64,000 nt of DNA from contig JAJTWR010000182.1 of NCBI GenBank assembly GCA_021613335.1, positions 1,320,001 through 1,384,000 of the forward strand, written 5' to 3'. The translations under genes and the position numbers were made by a program. The notes beneath the pieces were generated by a model. The model made no database searches and was not told the origin of the DNA. It saw only the letters and a program-made list of their open reading frames with translations. How positions within the stretch are numbered: position 1 is the stretch's first letter; every line of letters starts with the position of its first letter. Of this stretch, positions 53,096 through 64,000 are shown in pieces. The stretch is from Whitmania pigra. Lineage: Eukaryota > Annelida > Clitellata > Hirudinida > Haemopidae.

Positions 53096-56000
53096 TCTGC
53101 GAGGCAACGTTTCTGTCATCTCGCTAGAAAATCCCTCAAAAACTTTGCATGAAAACCATCTTCGGAATTTTGTTTTTCACTATTTTATTCATTCCATGTT
53201 TCTTCTGTGGACTCAATTGAGATACATCGATCAATCTAATTTTTGTTTAGATTTTGTGTTTTCGTCAAATATGCTCTCGATATCAGTTATTTAAAAGACT
53301 ATCAGTAAATTACATCTCAAATCTGATATCTAAGTCCAAGTCTAGGAAATTGGCTTAAATATTTTTATAACATAATTAATGTTATTTTTATGACAACAAA
53401 TTTAGCATGAAATTGTATTTTAAATCCAACTATAAGGACGTATTGCGTCATTTCACAACTGTCCTTCGTGACAATCTGTTTTGAAGATGGATGGTTTAAC
53501 ACGTGCACACGTCCAAACACAGAGCGTATATTCCGTGAAATAATTACAATGGATTTGTTAGGATGAATTTGCTCATGAAATATTTATTAAAATCATCCAT
53601 CAGCGCTGAAATCAAAATGAAGCGATAAATATGATAAAATGAATGTAATAAACACAAAAATGATTATAAATAAATATAAATACGAATAAAATAAATGTAA
53701 ATATAAATATGAATGAAAATATAAATTTCAGACATTTCACTCAAAAAATGGCTGAATGTATCTGATTTCTAGCAGGTGAATGTTGCTCATTATGGGTGCC
53801 TGATGTCATTTTTAAGAGATGAACGCGAGTCGATAATAATTTAATTGAATATCTGATAATTAACAATTAAAACATCAATGGCAATGTTATTACATTGAGA
53901 CATCAGCTATTTTCAAATAGTATCAATGTTAATATTGTATCTTTTATAATTCGATATTCACTTAGCGCTATGGCAACTGATGATTGCAGGCTAAATACAT
54001 TTTAAGGTTTAAATAATAATAATAATAAAATATATAATAATAATTACCATTGCCGGAAAGAGCTTGCTTTTCAGCAAAACTCCGGTATTTTCCTGTCAGG
54101 AGAGCTTATTATTTACTGCCTTATTATTGAATTAATTATCTGCCATCTTTGTTGCTATTTTTTTTAGAATTGTTTGGTTGTATTTTTTATAATGTTATGT
54201 ATTTATAATTTTAATGTATTTATAATGTATTTATGTTATGTATTTATAATTTTAATGTATTTATAATGTTAAAGTTTGTGCAATTACGTTGCATTGATGT
54301 ACTACTTAGATGTTGGCGAGGGAAATGATGACGATAATGGTGGTGATGAGGAGGATGATGATGGTGATAATGATAATGATTATGGTAATGATGATGATGA
54401 TAATAAATAATTAAGTAAGTAATTAACTTTAACTTATCATAATTCGTTGCTAATAAGCTCTTATTCTATGGAAGTTTGATAACTTCAAAGACGATGATAT
54501 TCATGGAACAGGAAATATGAATATGAATCTGAATCTGAATCTGGATATGAATATGAATATGAATATTAATATTAATATTAATATGGATATTAATTATCTG
54601 AATATTAATATTAATATGAATATGAATATGAATATATATGTATACAAATAGGAATATTGAATGTGATCAAGAACTTGAATAACAATGCAATAAGTCCAGG
54701 CAGATGAGTCTCCATAGAAATTCTTTCATTTCACGAACGAGCATCACGAAATAATTGTTGTTCCTTGATGCGAATGACCCCCTGAAAAATGTTTTGAGCC
54801 TTTAAAAATATTTTTTTCTGAAAAAGTTTTTATTGCCATAGAAATCGAAAAATAAAATTTTAGGGCAATATCGGTGTACTTTCATCTGTTTGTCTTAAAA
54901 ACTTTTCTCATTGGAATCAAATGCAAGGCATTTCAATATTAAATTTTCAATGACAATCATTTTTACAAAAATAATTCCTTCAATAATAACAACAACAACA
55001 ATAATAATAATAATAATATAATTGCATTTAAAGATATTGAAATAGTTTATTTTCATTGGTAAGCCAAAAAAAATAACAACACTCTTTTAAATCTACTTAG
55101 GAATTAAAGGCATTTTGGGACTCGGAAGAATGGCTTGATAATGGCTATTTCGAAAAGCTATTTCTGCTTCTACGCGAAATGTTAAAACTCCATTTGCGTT
55201 TAAATCTGCTATTTTTTAATTTAAAAACAAGATGATTTCATGTGACCAATTAATCGAAAATGACCTAAAATCACTTTAGTTCAAAGGGTTATTGTTGGCA
55301 TTTATCAAGCTTTAAAGCTAAGAGAATTGTTTGAAGTTGAACAGTCTGTGGCGGATCTAGAACACTTTGGCGGGGCCATTGCAAGTAGTGGATAAAGTGG
55401 GAGAGGGGTAGCGGCTACTAAAATTTTCCAAAGTGATAAATTAATGAATTAATTTTTAAAGATTAAATTAAATTAGATTTAATTAATTTTTTCTTATATT
55501 TTACAAATCACGCTCACCGCATCGTCTCCTTAAATCCACCACCGCTTGTAGTGATACCACCTCGGACCTCTTAATGTCGTAATGTGTAGATTAACATATT
55601 TAATTCAATTAGACCACAAAATGGAACCATTCCGAATTGAAAACAGATGAGCCGTTAATTCATATCGATTCCATTCGCTCCACTGTGATCTGTCTTAATG
55701 TGAGAAAAATCCCGCATTTACATCCAATGATTTTCTGTTTTGTTTTGATGCCAACGCTTACTCACCCCATCAAGTTGAGCATTCATTGAGAGTCGCTGAT
55801 CGATTGGTCCCCTCAGAAACCTTGGAAAAAAGAATTCTATTTTGATGGCCATTTGATGGTTATTTGATAATAAATAATAACAATAATAATGAAATACATT
55901 ATTTTACATGGAATCCATAAAAGTTGAAAGAATAAATTAAACTTTTAGGAACTTTTGTTGTTCTATGCTGTCGGCTGGTGTAAAAAAAAAGGATTACCGG

Positions 56001-56974
56001 CGTATTTCTGTTTGAGAGAATATTTCTTCGGAGACCAAAAGCGATTATAATAAACGAATCTGTATTTTTTAATTTAAATTTAATGGTAAGAAATGTAGGT
56101 AAAAATAACGTTTAACAACTTCTACGGTCTAAATACTGGTTAATTTTCCAGGCTAATCTGAATGGGCTTCTTGAGACAATTTCTGCCAAAACCATTTTCG
56201 GACTTAATCATTATTTTATGTTTCGGTCGAAACTGAAGCCAAGATTTGGTCAGTCTCTCATTCAAATCACAAACTGACATCCACTTCATGTTAAATTGAT
56301 TAGTCGTTTGAGAGACAACACATCACCAATCCCTGAATCCTGTTTCTTCCAACTTGACATTTGACAAGAAGCGAAAAAATAAAGGTCATCTCAGGTTGTG
56401 CGAAGGTTGATCAAACCACCCCAAGATAAAAACTCAAATGATGTAAAAAAAACTGAAATAGATTAATTGGGAAGAACCCCAACGCTGTTGGTTAGTGGAT
56501 GCCCAGAAATGCCTTACAGAAAATAGAAAGGGGTGTTTTGCTAGGTAGAGGCTCATCAATTTGTTTCTCCTTCAAAATCTGACAAGTAAAAAATTAAGAT
56601 TTGCTTGCTAGTTGGCTTGTGCAGTGGTCCTAATTCCGAGGATGTCAGTAATTATCATCAATAATGGAAAAATTATAAAAAAAACGTTCAACTAAATATT
56701 TAAAGAAATACAATAACTTTGATTAAGATGATTTCTTCTAAACTAAGTTACGATTCGAGTACAAAAAATGTTCGTCTAACACATAAAAATTTGCTTTAAA
56801 AGTATTTCTATTGAAAATTATTTTTAAAAATTTACATGCATGAATAAAGTTAATTCTTCACAAGAATAATTTTGTTTACATATAGGGTTCGACTCGTAAA
56901 AGCTAATCTTTGCAGTCTCTCGTTTGGTAGTCTAGTTTATGTTTAGCTGGTGACATTGTGCTGATTTCACAGAA
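53096..56974. other. Intergenic region between the LRR-Ig and CS-like genes
   Basis: No supported gene. Contains a GATGATGAT run at 54325-54405, a hexanucleotide AATATGAATATGAATCTG-type array at 54515-54640, an AACAACAATAATAAT run near 54985-55018, and a possible small MITE at 55345-55551. Confidence 0.5.
55345..55551. mobile_element. Possible small hAT-like MITE
   Basis: GTCTGTGGCGGATCTAGAAC near 55344-55363 resembles a hAT end of CAGTGGCGGATCTAG type. The reverse complement of TAAATCCACCACCGC near 55533-55547 gives GCGGTGGTGGATTTA, a weak partner. No clean target duplication was found. Confidence 0.3.
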
Positions 56975-57007
56975 ATGGCAGGTGTTGAAGTGACGCCTTT
57001 GAGTTAG
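56975..57007 (+). promoter_or_regulatory. Short uORF upstream of the CS-like gene
   Basis: ATG GCA GGT ... AGT TAG encodes MAGVEVTPLS and stops 22 bases before the main ATG at 57030. The purine at -3 (G) makes a reasonable start context. If the transcript starts upstream of this point, the uORF could lower translation of the downstream protein. Confidence 0.45.
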
Positions 57008-57029
57008 TTGGATTATTAATGTCATATTT

Positions 57030-57808
57030 ATGATGGCGGGTTTTAACATCACAAACAATATCGTTTCAGTTGAATATTGTGACCACCCGGATGATCCTAA
57101 TTACGTGTTGGTGACAGCAGAAATTCCTCAGCTACAGAAAGTCTGGTGCTGCAGAAAACGAGAGAATGCATCCATTGATTTCCATCTAACCGACAAGTAA
57201 TACTTTTTATACTTGTATTTTATAAATTTAAAATAAAAATAGGGACCATATACAAATTGTGCCAAAGTAAAATTAGTAAATGTTTTACTTATTTAAATTA
57301 TTTCATTGTCGGTTGCTTCAGTTCCTTCTTGCTTGTTGTCAAAATGTATGATGGGTCAAAAGTTTATAAACTTGACATCAAAAGGCTGCCGAGACAAATT
57401 TTAGAAGATCCTATCAAGACCTATTACAAGGTTTTTAGTACTCCAACGTTTGTCTGACATGGTGCTGATAAACATAGAAGATATTTTGTGTAATTATGTT
57501 TTTGTCAAACACTTGTCATAAAAATTAGAACATATGGAATTTTCATTATTGGCACTAGAGTTATTTCATCCATGTATTTGTCTATGAAAAGAAAACTGTT
57601 GTTTGTAATAAAAATAAAATTTCATCCTGATGTTTTGATTTTCTTTTCATAGTTGCTCATGTTTATCCTGATATCACTCTGAAATCATGAATATTCGGTG
57701 CAGGTCAACGGGGACATGATAGAAATCTACCTTCACAAGAAAGTACCAGAGTCCTGGTCACAGTACTTGTCTAGCAGTGGACTCGATCATTCCACCAACA
57801 CAGCCTGA
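57030..57808 (+). CDS. Small protein with CS (Hsp20-like) domain features, three exons
   Basis: Exons 57030-57196, 57322-57430 and 57704-57808 all have GT-AG borders and join in frame (AA+T = Asn; then phase 0) to give 126 residues. There are two adjacent ATG codons (57030, 57033); the first is used here. The peptide has beta-strand-like alternation throughout: NNIVSVEYCDHPDDPNYVLV, then FLLVVKMYDGSKVYKLDI, and near the end NGDMIEIYLHKKVPESWSQY. That last segment resembles the closing strands of CS domains (KIEIxLxKxxxxxW), as in SGT1 and NudC-type Hsp90 co-chaperones. No signal peptide or membrane segment is visible. I cannot name the orthologue. The splice consistency and protein-like composition make a real gene likely; the CS assignment is inference. 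An uORF precedes it. Confidence 0.62.
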
Positions 57809-58650
57809 AGTCCTTGTGATGATTAATGATCGTATTTTTATCGTCGATAATTACTATTTTTACCGGAGTTTTTTATTACTACTATCAGCAGAATTTACTT
57901 TCTGTGCTCGATGTTTTCTCTGATGAATCTCCTTTGTGTTCTAAGATTTCATGATCATTTAGGAGTGAATATCTCTCATGTTGTCCTTTTTGTTTATGGT
58001 TCGAGTGTGCTTCATTTGAACACTTTCTATGCTGCATCGAATGAAATCATGCCGTAAAACTTCTATCTCTACATTAAGACCAAGTTTGTCTTTGTTTAAT
58101 GTCATCTCAAACCTCACAGCTTAATATCCTCGGATCGAAGTCGATATCACTAGAATTACTCTCGCCAAGTAATTTCAATTATGTGCTTATTGCTTGTAGA
58201 TCATAAACATGTTACAGAGTTGCTTATATTTTACTGACAAGTTCCTATTAAGAAATTAAGTTTTGACCAAGAGAAATTGATCTCAAAAGATATAAATTGC
58301 TTATTACTCTCATTTATTGATTTACTCTTGCTTTCCATCTAGTTCGGTCGAAATACACGTATTTTGTGTATTTTCAGGTTTTATTCGGCTTTCGTCGGAT
58401 CCGACTTCGCTTTCTGTCTGTATGTCTGTCTGGAATGTTGTATGAACGAGTCGTTGTTGCGATCATGTTTGTTGTGCGTCGCTAGTTAACTAGTCTTCGA
58501 CTGTTTTGCTTCACGATGTTTTGAGAAGTTTATTTTGTTTTTAAATAAACAATTGATCTTATAATCAGCGCTACATAATTTCACTTGAGAAGTTTCTTCT
58601 GCCTTGATTAATTTTCGTTTGTTCGCTGGATCGTCCTTGGTTATGTTTCA
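57809..58650. other. Probable 3' UTR of the CS-like gene
   Basis: AATAAA at 58544-58549 is the best polyadenylation signal after the stop at 57806-57808, implying a UTR of about 750 bases. No other gene recognised. Confidence 0.4.
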
Positions 58651-58753
58651 GTCGCAAGGATAGTAGGAAGTTATTGTTTAGTCGCAAGGATAGTAGGAAG
58701 TTATTGTTTAGTCGCTAGGATAACAGAAATTTATTATTTAGTCGCTAGGAGAG
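58651..58753. repeat. 30-bp tandem repeat, three and a half copies
   Basis: 58651-58680 and 58681-58710 are identical (GTCGCAAGGATAGTAGGAAG then TTATTGTTTA). The third copy, 58711-58740, is diverged and the fourth is partial. Confidence 0.95.
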
Positions 58754-60932
58754 AAAAAAATGGTTGAATTTTTGTCATGGTTATCTTTGTAATTTCTTAA
58801 TCATTTGCATTTTGTTTTATAAGTGACTCTATATAGGACTATCATTTGAAGAGAATTTAATTAGAGATTGTAACTTTACTGTTATTATTACTATTATTAT
58901 TATCATTAGCGATGATAATATTGGTAATAGTGGTAATATTGATATAAAACATCCGTAAAGGCCTTTTTAGTTTTTTCTCAATTAAGAAGTCCATCCACCT
59001 TTCGTCCTCGGGCGACGTTGCGGTTCGAAGAATCGATAAAAATCTCCACTTTCCTCCGTGAAATCATTGCTTGGAGCTGCAGTCGGAGTCGTCTGCTCGT
59101 TGTGCTCAGATTGCTTCCTAGTGAAGTAGATTTGATCGATATTGCATCTGATTGTTAATCTCATTATTCTAACATTTTCATTACATTAACTTCATTATTG
59201 CCATTATTTCATGACATTTCTTATTGGAATAAAGAAGTACATGGCTTTATAATTGGTCGAGAGTTCAATTAGTCTTCTGTGAGGAGCCGTTGATTAGCGC
59301 TGATGCATTCTGGAATGAAGTCCCCGTCTTGTTAGTTCTTCCATCTTCATCCATCCATCCGTCCGTCCCTCTAGTCCGTTGCTGATGCACTTGCTTTTAG
59401 CTTAGATTTATGAAGCATTTTGCAGCCATCGCTGGCCATCCATGTCGACTTCCAACTCTCACGTCGTCTTCTCCCTGTTTTTGTGATATTTTAAATCTCG
59501 ACAAAAGATAATGCAGCAAATATTTGTTTTGACCGACTGATAACCAACTGATAGTGCGGCCTAATGATAGGGGTTTGAATGAAATATTAGCAAGGAAACC
59601 AGTGAAGCGTGTGCGTATAAGTTTCGATAAGAGGTGATAGTCTCATAAGGATCTCCTTCAAAGTGCACGTTACAAGGCTCTCTTCACTCCGCCTAGCGAC
59701 ATCATGCGGGCGTGTCGGCCGGTGTTCAAACCCCCCCGTCGGTCTCTTCGGTTCTCTTTCTGGATGTCCTGGTGCGTCTCCCTACGCAGATGGCTACTTA
59801 ACAGTGAATGATTGTGACCAGTCAAGCGAGACCGTTCGGTATCTAGTGATGTGCTGTTTCGGAGTTTGTTTATGTTCTTCTAAGTTTGTTTATGTTTCGC
59901 TGAATTTCTTTTTATGGTCTTTTTAGAACTAAATTGATGGGAGTCCTTGTTCGAGACTTTTTGACACTAAGTGTCGTCGTACTTAATGAACGAATGCGAT
60001 TTGCAACTCACTTGATGTCAAAAATAACTCAATTATCGACCCACTCTTCCATCGTCAAGTTTTGATTTTATTTCCTTCAATTCAATTTGCTGCAGGCAGG
60101 TTCGATACCTGCCTTCGGAGACGAGTTGATTAGCGACGGCAGTAGAGTTTCTGAATTTAACGAATCGAAATGCCGACAAATGTCCATTATTTATATAAAT
60201 GGATTTAAATTTATGGACATCAAAATGGATATAAATTTTTCTGTCAAATTGTTGATGGTAGTGGTTGTAGAGTTTGTCTCTAAAAATATGACTAAATTGA
60301 CTAAATAGTTAAATCAATATTTAAATCTAACTTTATTTGATGATAAGTTGTGCAACTTTGTGGCTCTTAATTAAAATCTCCGTCATCATCACTATCACCA
60401 ACAACATCATCATCATCATCATCGAAAGGAGCTTCCATCGCAGCATCCGCAACATCTGTCCACCACTCGGAAGATAGCATCCATGAGGAAATGATCCTAT
60501 TGGTCGTTGGAAATTTGAATGGCATTGATATCATTATCATGAACGCCATCAGCATCGTCTTCCTCCTCCTCTTCTCAGGTTTGATTCTCAGCAAAAAGGC
60601 AGGGAGATGGGGTTATAAAAAGCGCCACCATAAAGTGTGGGTGTCACAAATTACTTGGAATAGGCGTCCGTAATTGTAATTTCTAAGCGATCAATTATTT
60701 ATTTAATTTTGCCATACTCGCAGGATGTTTTAGTGGTTACAAGAACTGTCCTTACAAACGGATGACGGACATTTTTTGGAAAAATCGTTTCGCATTGTCT
60801 TTGTCGTCTGCAGGAGCAAACTAAACTCACTAATTGAGATATCTATTATTGAGACAAAAGCACAAATATTCGTCCGTAAAAAAAAAACAATCCAGTATCC
60901 GGTTGATCCTTCGGCGACACTAAGTCGTCAAG
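58754..60932. other. Intergenic region and 5' UTR upstream of mab-21
   Basis: A 60-residue minus-strand frame at 58982-59164 has protein-like composition but no family. A tRNA T-arm-like hairpin lies at 60096-60112 (GCAGG-TTCGATA-CCTGC) without other tRNA parts. A CAT tract lies at 60400-60424. The mab-21 promoter and 5' UTR should lie in the last few hundred bases; no TATA box was assigned. Confidence 0.45.
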
Positions 60933-63657
60933 ATGATGGCAGCTCAGAGCAAGCTGCTTTTCCAGCTGAACAAATATTGCAACGAAAGAGTTCATTCCAG
61001 GAAGCAAAACATTTCCAAGACCATCAGAGAAGTTTGCAAGGTCGTCCAAGAAGTTCTCAAGGAGGTCGAAGTTCAGGAGCCCAGGTTCATAAGTTCACTG
61101 ACCGAGATTAACGGCCATTACGAGGGACTGACGGTTCTGTCGCCGAATGAATTCGAAGTCATTCTGTACCTCAATCAGATGGGCGTCTTCAACTTTGTGG
61201 ACGACGGAGCCATTCCTGGATGCGCTGTTCTGAAGCTCAGCGATGGCAGGAAAAGATCCATGTCTCTCTGGGTGGAGTTCATCACAGCGTCTGGATATCT
61301 TTCCGCCCGTAAGATCAGGAGCCGGTTCCAGACGTTGGTGGCTCAGGTGAGATGGATGAAGTTATTAAGTTATTATTATTTCTATTAATCAAGTTTGTGA
61401 TTGAAGATGTTTGTTTTTAAACTTGAATTATTTCAATAGTTGAACTAGTATCAATAGCAGATTTTATTATCAATCAACATCTCCATTAAATATGTTATTA
61501 TAAATACTGCTATCATCACTAAAGAAAAGAACATCTAATTACATTTAAAAGTAAAAATGTGTAAAAAACTAAAAGATATTTTTTCCTTCTGGAACCTTTC
61601 ATTGAAACACATAATTTTATTATAAATATATCGAAATAATAATTTATATATATAAACACATATGTTATAAATATATCGAAATAATAATTTATATATATAA
61701 ACACATGATTATGTTATAAATATATCGAAATAATATTAGAAATTAAAACTCAGAAAGGAAATGATCAATAGAAAGATTAAAAGACTTTTATTCTGTTCGA
61801 CATCGCACATAAATTTTACACCAGAAATTTCATGAGCTGGATTTTAGTAGCCACGGATTCTTCAGAGAATTGCAAATGTTTCCATTAAACGGTGTACATC
61901 TGGCACGAAATCAAAGGAGAGAGGTTTATTCCATCAGATCATGCGATGTTTCACACTTCGTTCCCTGTGGACTTTCTGTTCATATAACATTGTATTCATC
62001 GCCACATTATAACCAATAATTCCTTAATTATTCGTTAAATGAATGAAGTAAACACCACGCTAATCAATCTCACTCTCAAATATAAACAGATCGCTATCAT
62101 TTTTCAGCATTCTCCACTCAAATGTACACATTAACTTTGGCCATACTTGCTATTAGTGGCACACTTAAAAGATGAACATAGCGCCTTTCCACTTAAGATC
62201 TCCTCTGTTGACCACACGTCTCGAAAACTCACCTCATTAGCGGGATAATACTCTCAAACTCATCTTAAACAATGTGGCTATTCGGAATTTATGACCAATG
62301 TTTACAACTTTCATTTCTTTGACCAATTTAATTTCATGTATGCATTGCATGTGGCGTCAGAGGCGCCTAAATTGAAATATTAAAAATTGTTCACTCGTTA
62401 ATACTATATTACATATTGTAATATATAACATATTCAACGAATACTGCTCATTCCACATCAAACAGGCTGTGGACAAATGCAGTTACAGAGACTCGGTGAA
62501 GATGATGACGGACACGTCAGAAGTTAAGTTGAAAATCCGTGAACGTCACGTCGTACAGATAACTCCGGCATTCAAATGCTCTGGAATCTGGCCCAGGAGT
62601 GCGTCCCATTGGCCGCTGCCGCATATTCCTTGGCCCAACCCGAATCTTGTCGCTGAAGTCAAAACTGAAGGTGGGAGTGAGTTGTAGAAGTTAATGTGTT
62701 GGTTTTCAGTCGATAACTGTTTTTTTTCTTCTGGATAATTTCATAATTTCGTTGCTTGGTCATTCAAAATCAAATGATTTGAACGATTGGGAATCTGTTG
62801 CAGACGAATCTGTTATCCAACGAGTTAAGCCACGCATGGCAACAGTGGATCCAAACGATATTTATTTAATATTAAACGTAAAAAGCAAAATTTTATAAGC
62901 TCGATTGATAAGATTTAAGAATGAGGTAACCGTTTATAAGAGATCTATTCATTTGCATCAATTCGAATTAAAATATTCATGACTTCAGAATTATTTATCG
63001 CTATTTTAAATACTCGCAAAGTATGTTCAATCATTTCAGAATGAGTTAGAAGGAAAAAGTTTTCAAGTAGAACATAATTAAACAAATAAATACTATTACC
63101 TGGAAAATTTTGTTTGAGTGATAGAAAAGCAAATGCCTCTGTTTATAATGGCTTCGAAAGCACTTAAGACCTTTAATTATTGAATTAATTTAACAGGTTT
63201 TGACCTTTTGTCCCGAGAGAGCATTTACATGAAGGACAAACAATCGGCTGCGGAAGGAGACGCTTGGGTCATTTCATTTCAGCAGGCAGAAATGATCCTC
63301 CTTCTTGGAGGTTGCAGGCGAAAATGTCTGAGCATCCTCAAGACTCTCAGAGACAAACATCTCGATCTACCCGGAAAGCCGATAGAAAATTATCACATGA
63401 AGACGTTGCTGTTGTACGAGTGCGAGAAACATCCCAGAGAAATGGAATGGGACGAGACTTGCCTCGGAGATCGCATCAACGGCATACTTCTCCAATTGAT
63501 TTCCTGTCTGCAGAACCGTAAATGTCCCCACTATTTCCTCCCCGGATTAGACCTCTTCAGGGGCAAATCTTCATCATCCATGGATAATGCCGCCAAGCAA
63601 ACGTGGCGCATATTGAGGGAGCTACTCACCAATTCACGATGTCTAGAAAAGTTGTAA
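60933..63657 (+). CDS. mab21l: Mab-21-like protein (MAB21L1/L2 orthologue), complete
   Basis: A nucleotidyltransferase-fold developmental protein related to cGAS, acting in eye, neural and sensory-organ patterning in animals. Exons: 60933-61346, 62466-62670, 63197-63657 (stop TAA). Borders are GT-AG, the first junction is phase 0 and the second phase 1 (G+GT = Gly). The product is 359 residues, exactly the length of vertebrate MAB21L1/L2. Conserved blocks: MMAAQSK at the start; KTIREVCKVVQEVLKEVEVQ; LYLNQMGVFNFVDDG; KLSDGRKRSMSLWVEFITAS; SARKIRSRFQTLVAQ; AVDKCSYRDSVKM; QITPAFKCSGIWPRSASHWP; GGCRRKCLSILKTLRD; ENYHMKTLLLYECEKHPRE; CLGDRINGILLQLISCLQ; CPHYFLPGLDLF; AAKQTWRILRELLTN; CLEKL at the end. 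Vertebrate MAB21L1/L2 coding regions lack introns, so the two introns here are notable. The first Met of the MM pair is taken as start. Confidence 0.97.
61347..62465 (+). other. First intron of the mab-21-like gene
   Basis: AT-rich intron of 1119 bases with donor GTGAGA and an acceptor ending AACAG. It holds a tandem repeat listed separately; no other feature recognised. The second intron (62671-63196, donor GTGGGA, acceptor AACAG) shows nothing further. Confidence 0.85.
61618..61735. repeat. Tandem repeat of about 45 bp within the mab-21 intron
   Basis: Two and a half copies of a unit containing TTATAAATATATCGAAATAA and TAATTTATATATATAAACAC. Confidence 0.9.
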
Positions 63658-63876
63658 GAAAGGAAGAATGCACAAACTCGTTGAGGCATAAAATCTATCA
63701 ATTTCAATCACATTTCAGAATATCTGTTTGAGAAATGTATCTCTTCTTACTTCCTGGCGTTCAAATGTACATGCCGAAGCCTGTTTTAGGTAGTTTTTAG
63801 CGGTGTGCAATATTTTTAGATTTCATTTGACTCCTAAAATATAATTTCTTCTCAATATGTGATGGATATTTTTAGT

Positions 63877-63882
63877 AATAAA
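63877..63882 (+). terminator. Polyadenylation signal of the mab-21-like gene
   Basis: AATAAA 220 bases after the stop codon at 63655-63657, the first good signal downstream. Confidence 0.55.
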
Positions 63883-64000
63883 TTGATCATTTAGTGACTT
63901 CTTAAAATAATTTTCTTAGCGATTTAAATTTTCGCTGAGAAGACTTATACTTTATTTAACTTTTTGTTACTTTTAAAATGATCTGCGATCTCTTGACAAC

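Noticed and set aside
58982..59164. 60-residue minus-strand frame ending in RPRTKGGWTS
   Set aside because: Protein-like composition, but short, without homology or partner exons; it could be a terminal exon, which I cannot support.
59690..59800. Possible tRNA-derived SINE with GTTCAAACC box-B-like sequence
   Set aside because: The box A partner and T-stem pairing are poor and no second copy was seen in the window.
60096..60112. Perfect tRNA T-arm hairpin
   Set aside because: No acceptor, D-arm or anticodon arm in the expected positions, so it is not called a tRNA.

Overview
This is a eukaryotic window, almost certainly from an invertebrate animal. It is AT-rich, its genes have short GT-AG introns, and it holds animal families: a Mab-21 protein, an LRR-Ig receptor, the ciliary protein CFAP91 and a TRIP12-like HECT ligase. 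Very abundant microsatellites, several minisatellites, hAT DNA transposons, a tRNA-derived SINE and a LINE remnant fill the rest. A lophotrochozoan (annelid- or leech-like) is my best guess, but that is inference; the sequence alone does not fix the species.

Layout. 1-213: last two exons of an oligoribonuclease (REXO2) gene entering from the left. 2003-3973 (minus): an intronless HECT E3 ligase matching only the C-terminal third of TRIP12. 5890-9598 (plus): CFAP91, twelve confidently spliced exons plus two phase-compatible candidate 5' exons. About 9.8-50 kb: a roughly 40 kb stretch with no convincing host gene. It holds a small MITE (9819-10106), two nested hAT elements (15017-17494, with 15421-17425 inside), a 5'-truncated LINE (about 19662-20740), a ZBED-type hAT relic (36221-37532), two SINE copies (about 24.5 kb and 42.0 kb), a short telomere-like array (41141-41179), minisatellites, and large (CAT)n, (TAA)n, (GGAT)n and (ATTC)n arrays, the biggest about 850 bp at 46953-47805.

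50132-52477 (plus): a single-exon LRR-Ig transmembrane protein of the Kekkon/LINGO type with a histidine-rich N-terminal extension encoded by a CAT microsatellite. 57030-57808 (plus): a three-exon gene for a 126-residue protein with a CS-domain-like end, preceded by a short uORF. 60933-63657 (plus): a complete three-exon mab-21-like gene encoding exactly 359 residues, the length of vertebrate MAB21L1/L2.

The genes do not form an operon or shared pathway; they are independent metazoan loci. The gene-poor centre next to neural and developmental genes may contain regulatory DNA, but nothing in the sequence proves it. I found no clear case of an undescribed multi-gene system. The most novel-looking items are the short CS-like protein, the nested hAT pair, and the SINE family that ends in a GCGCTA motif.
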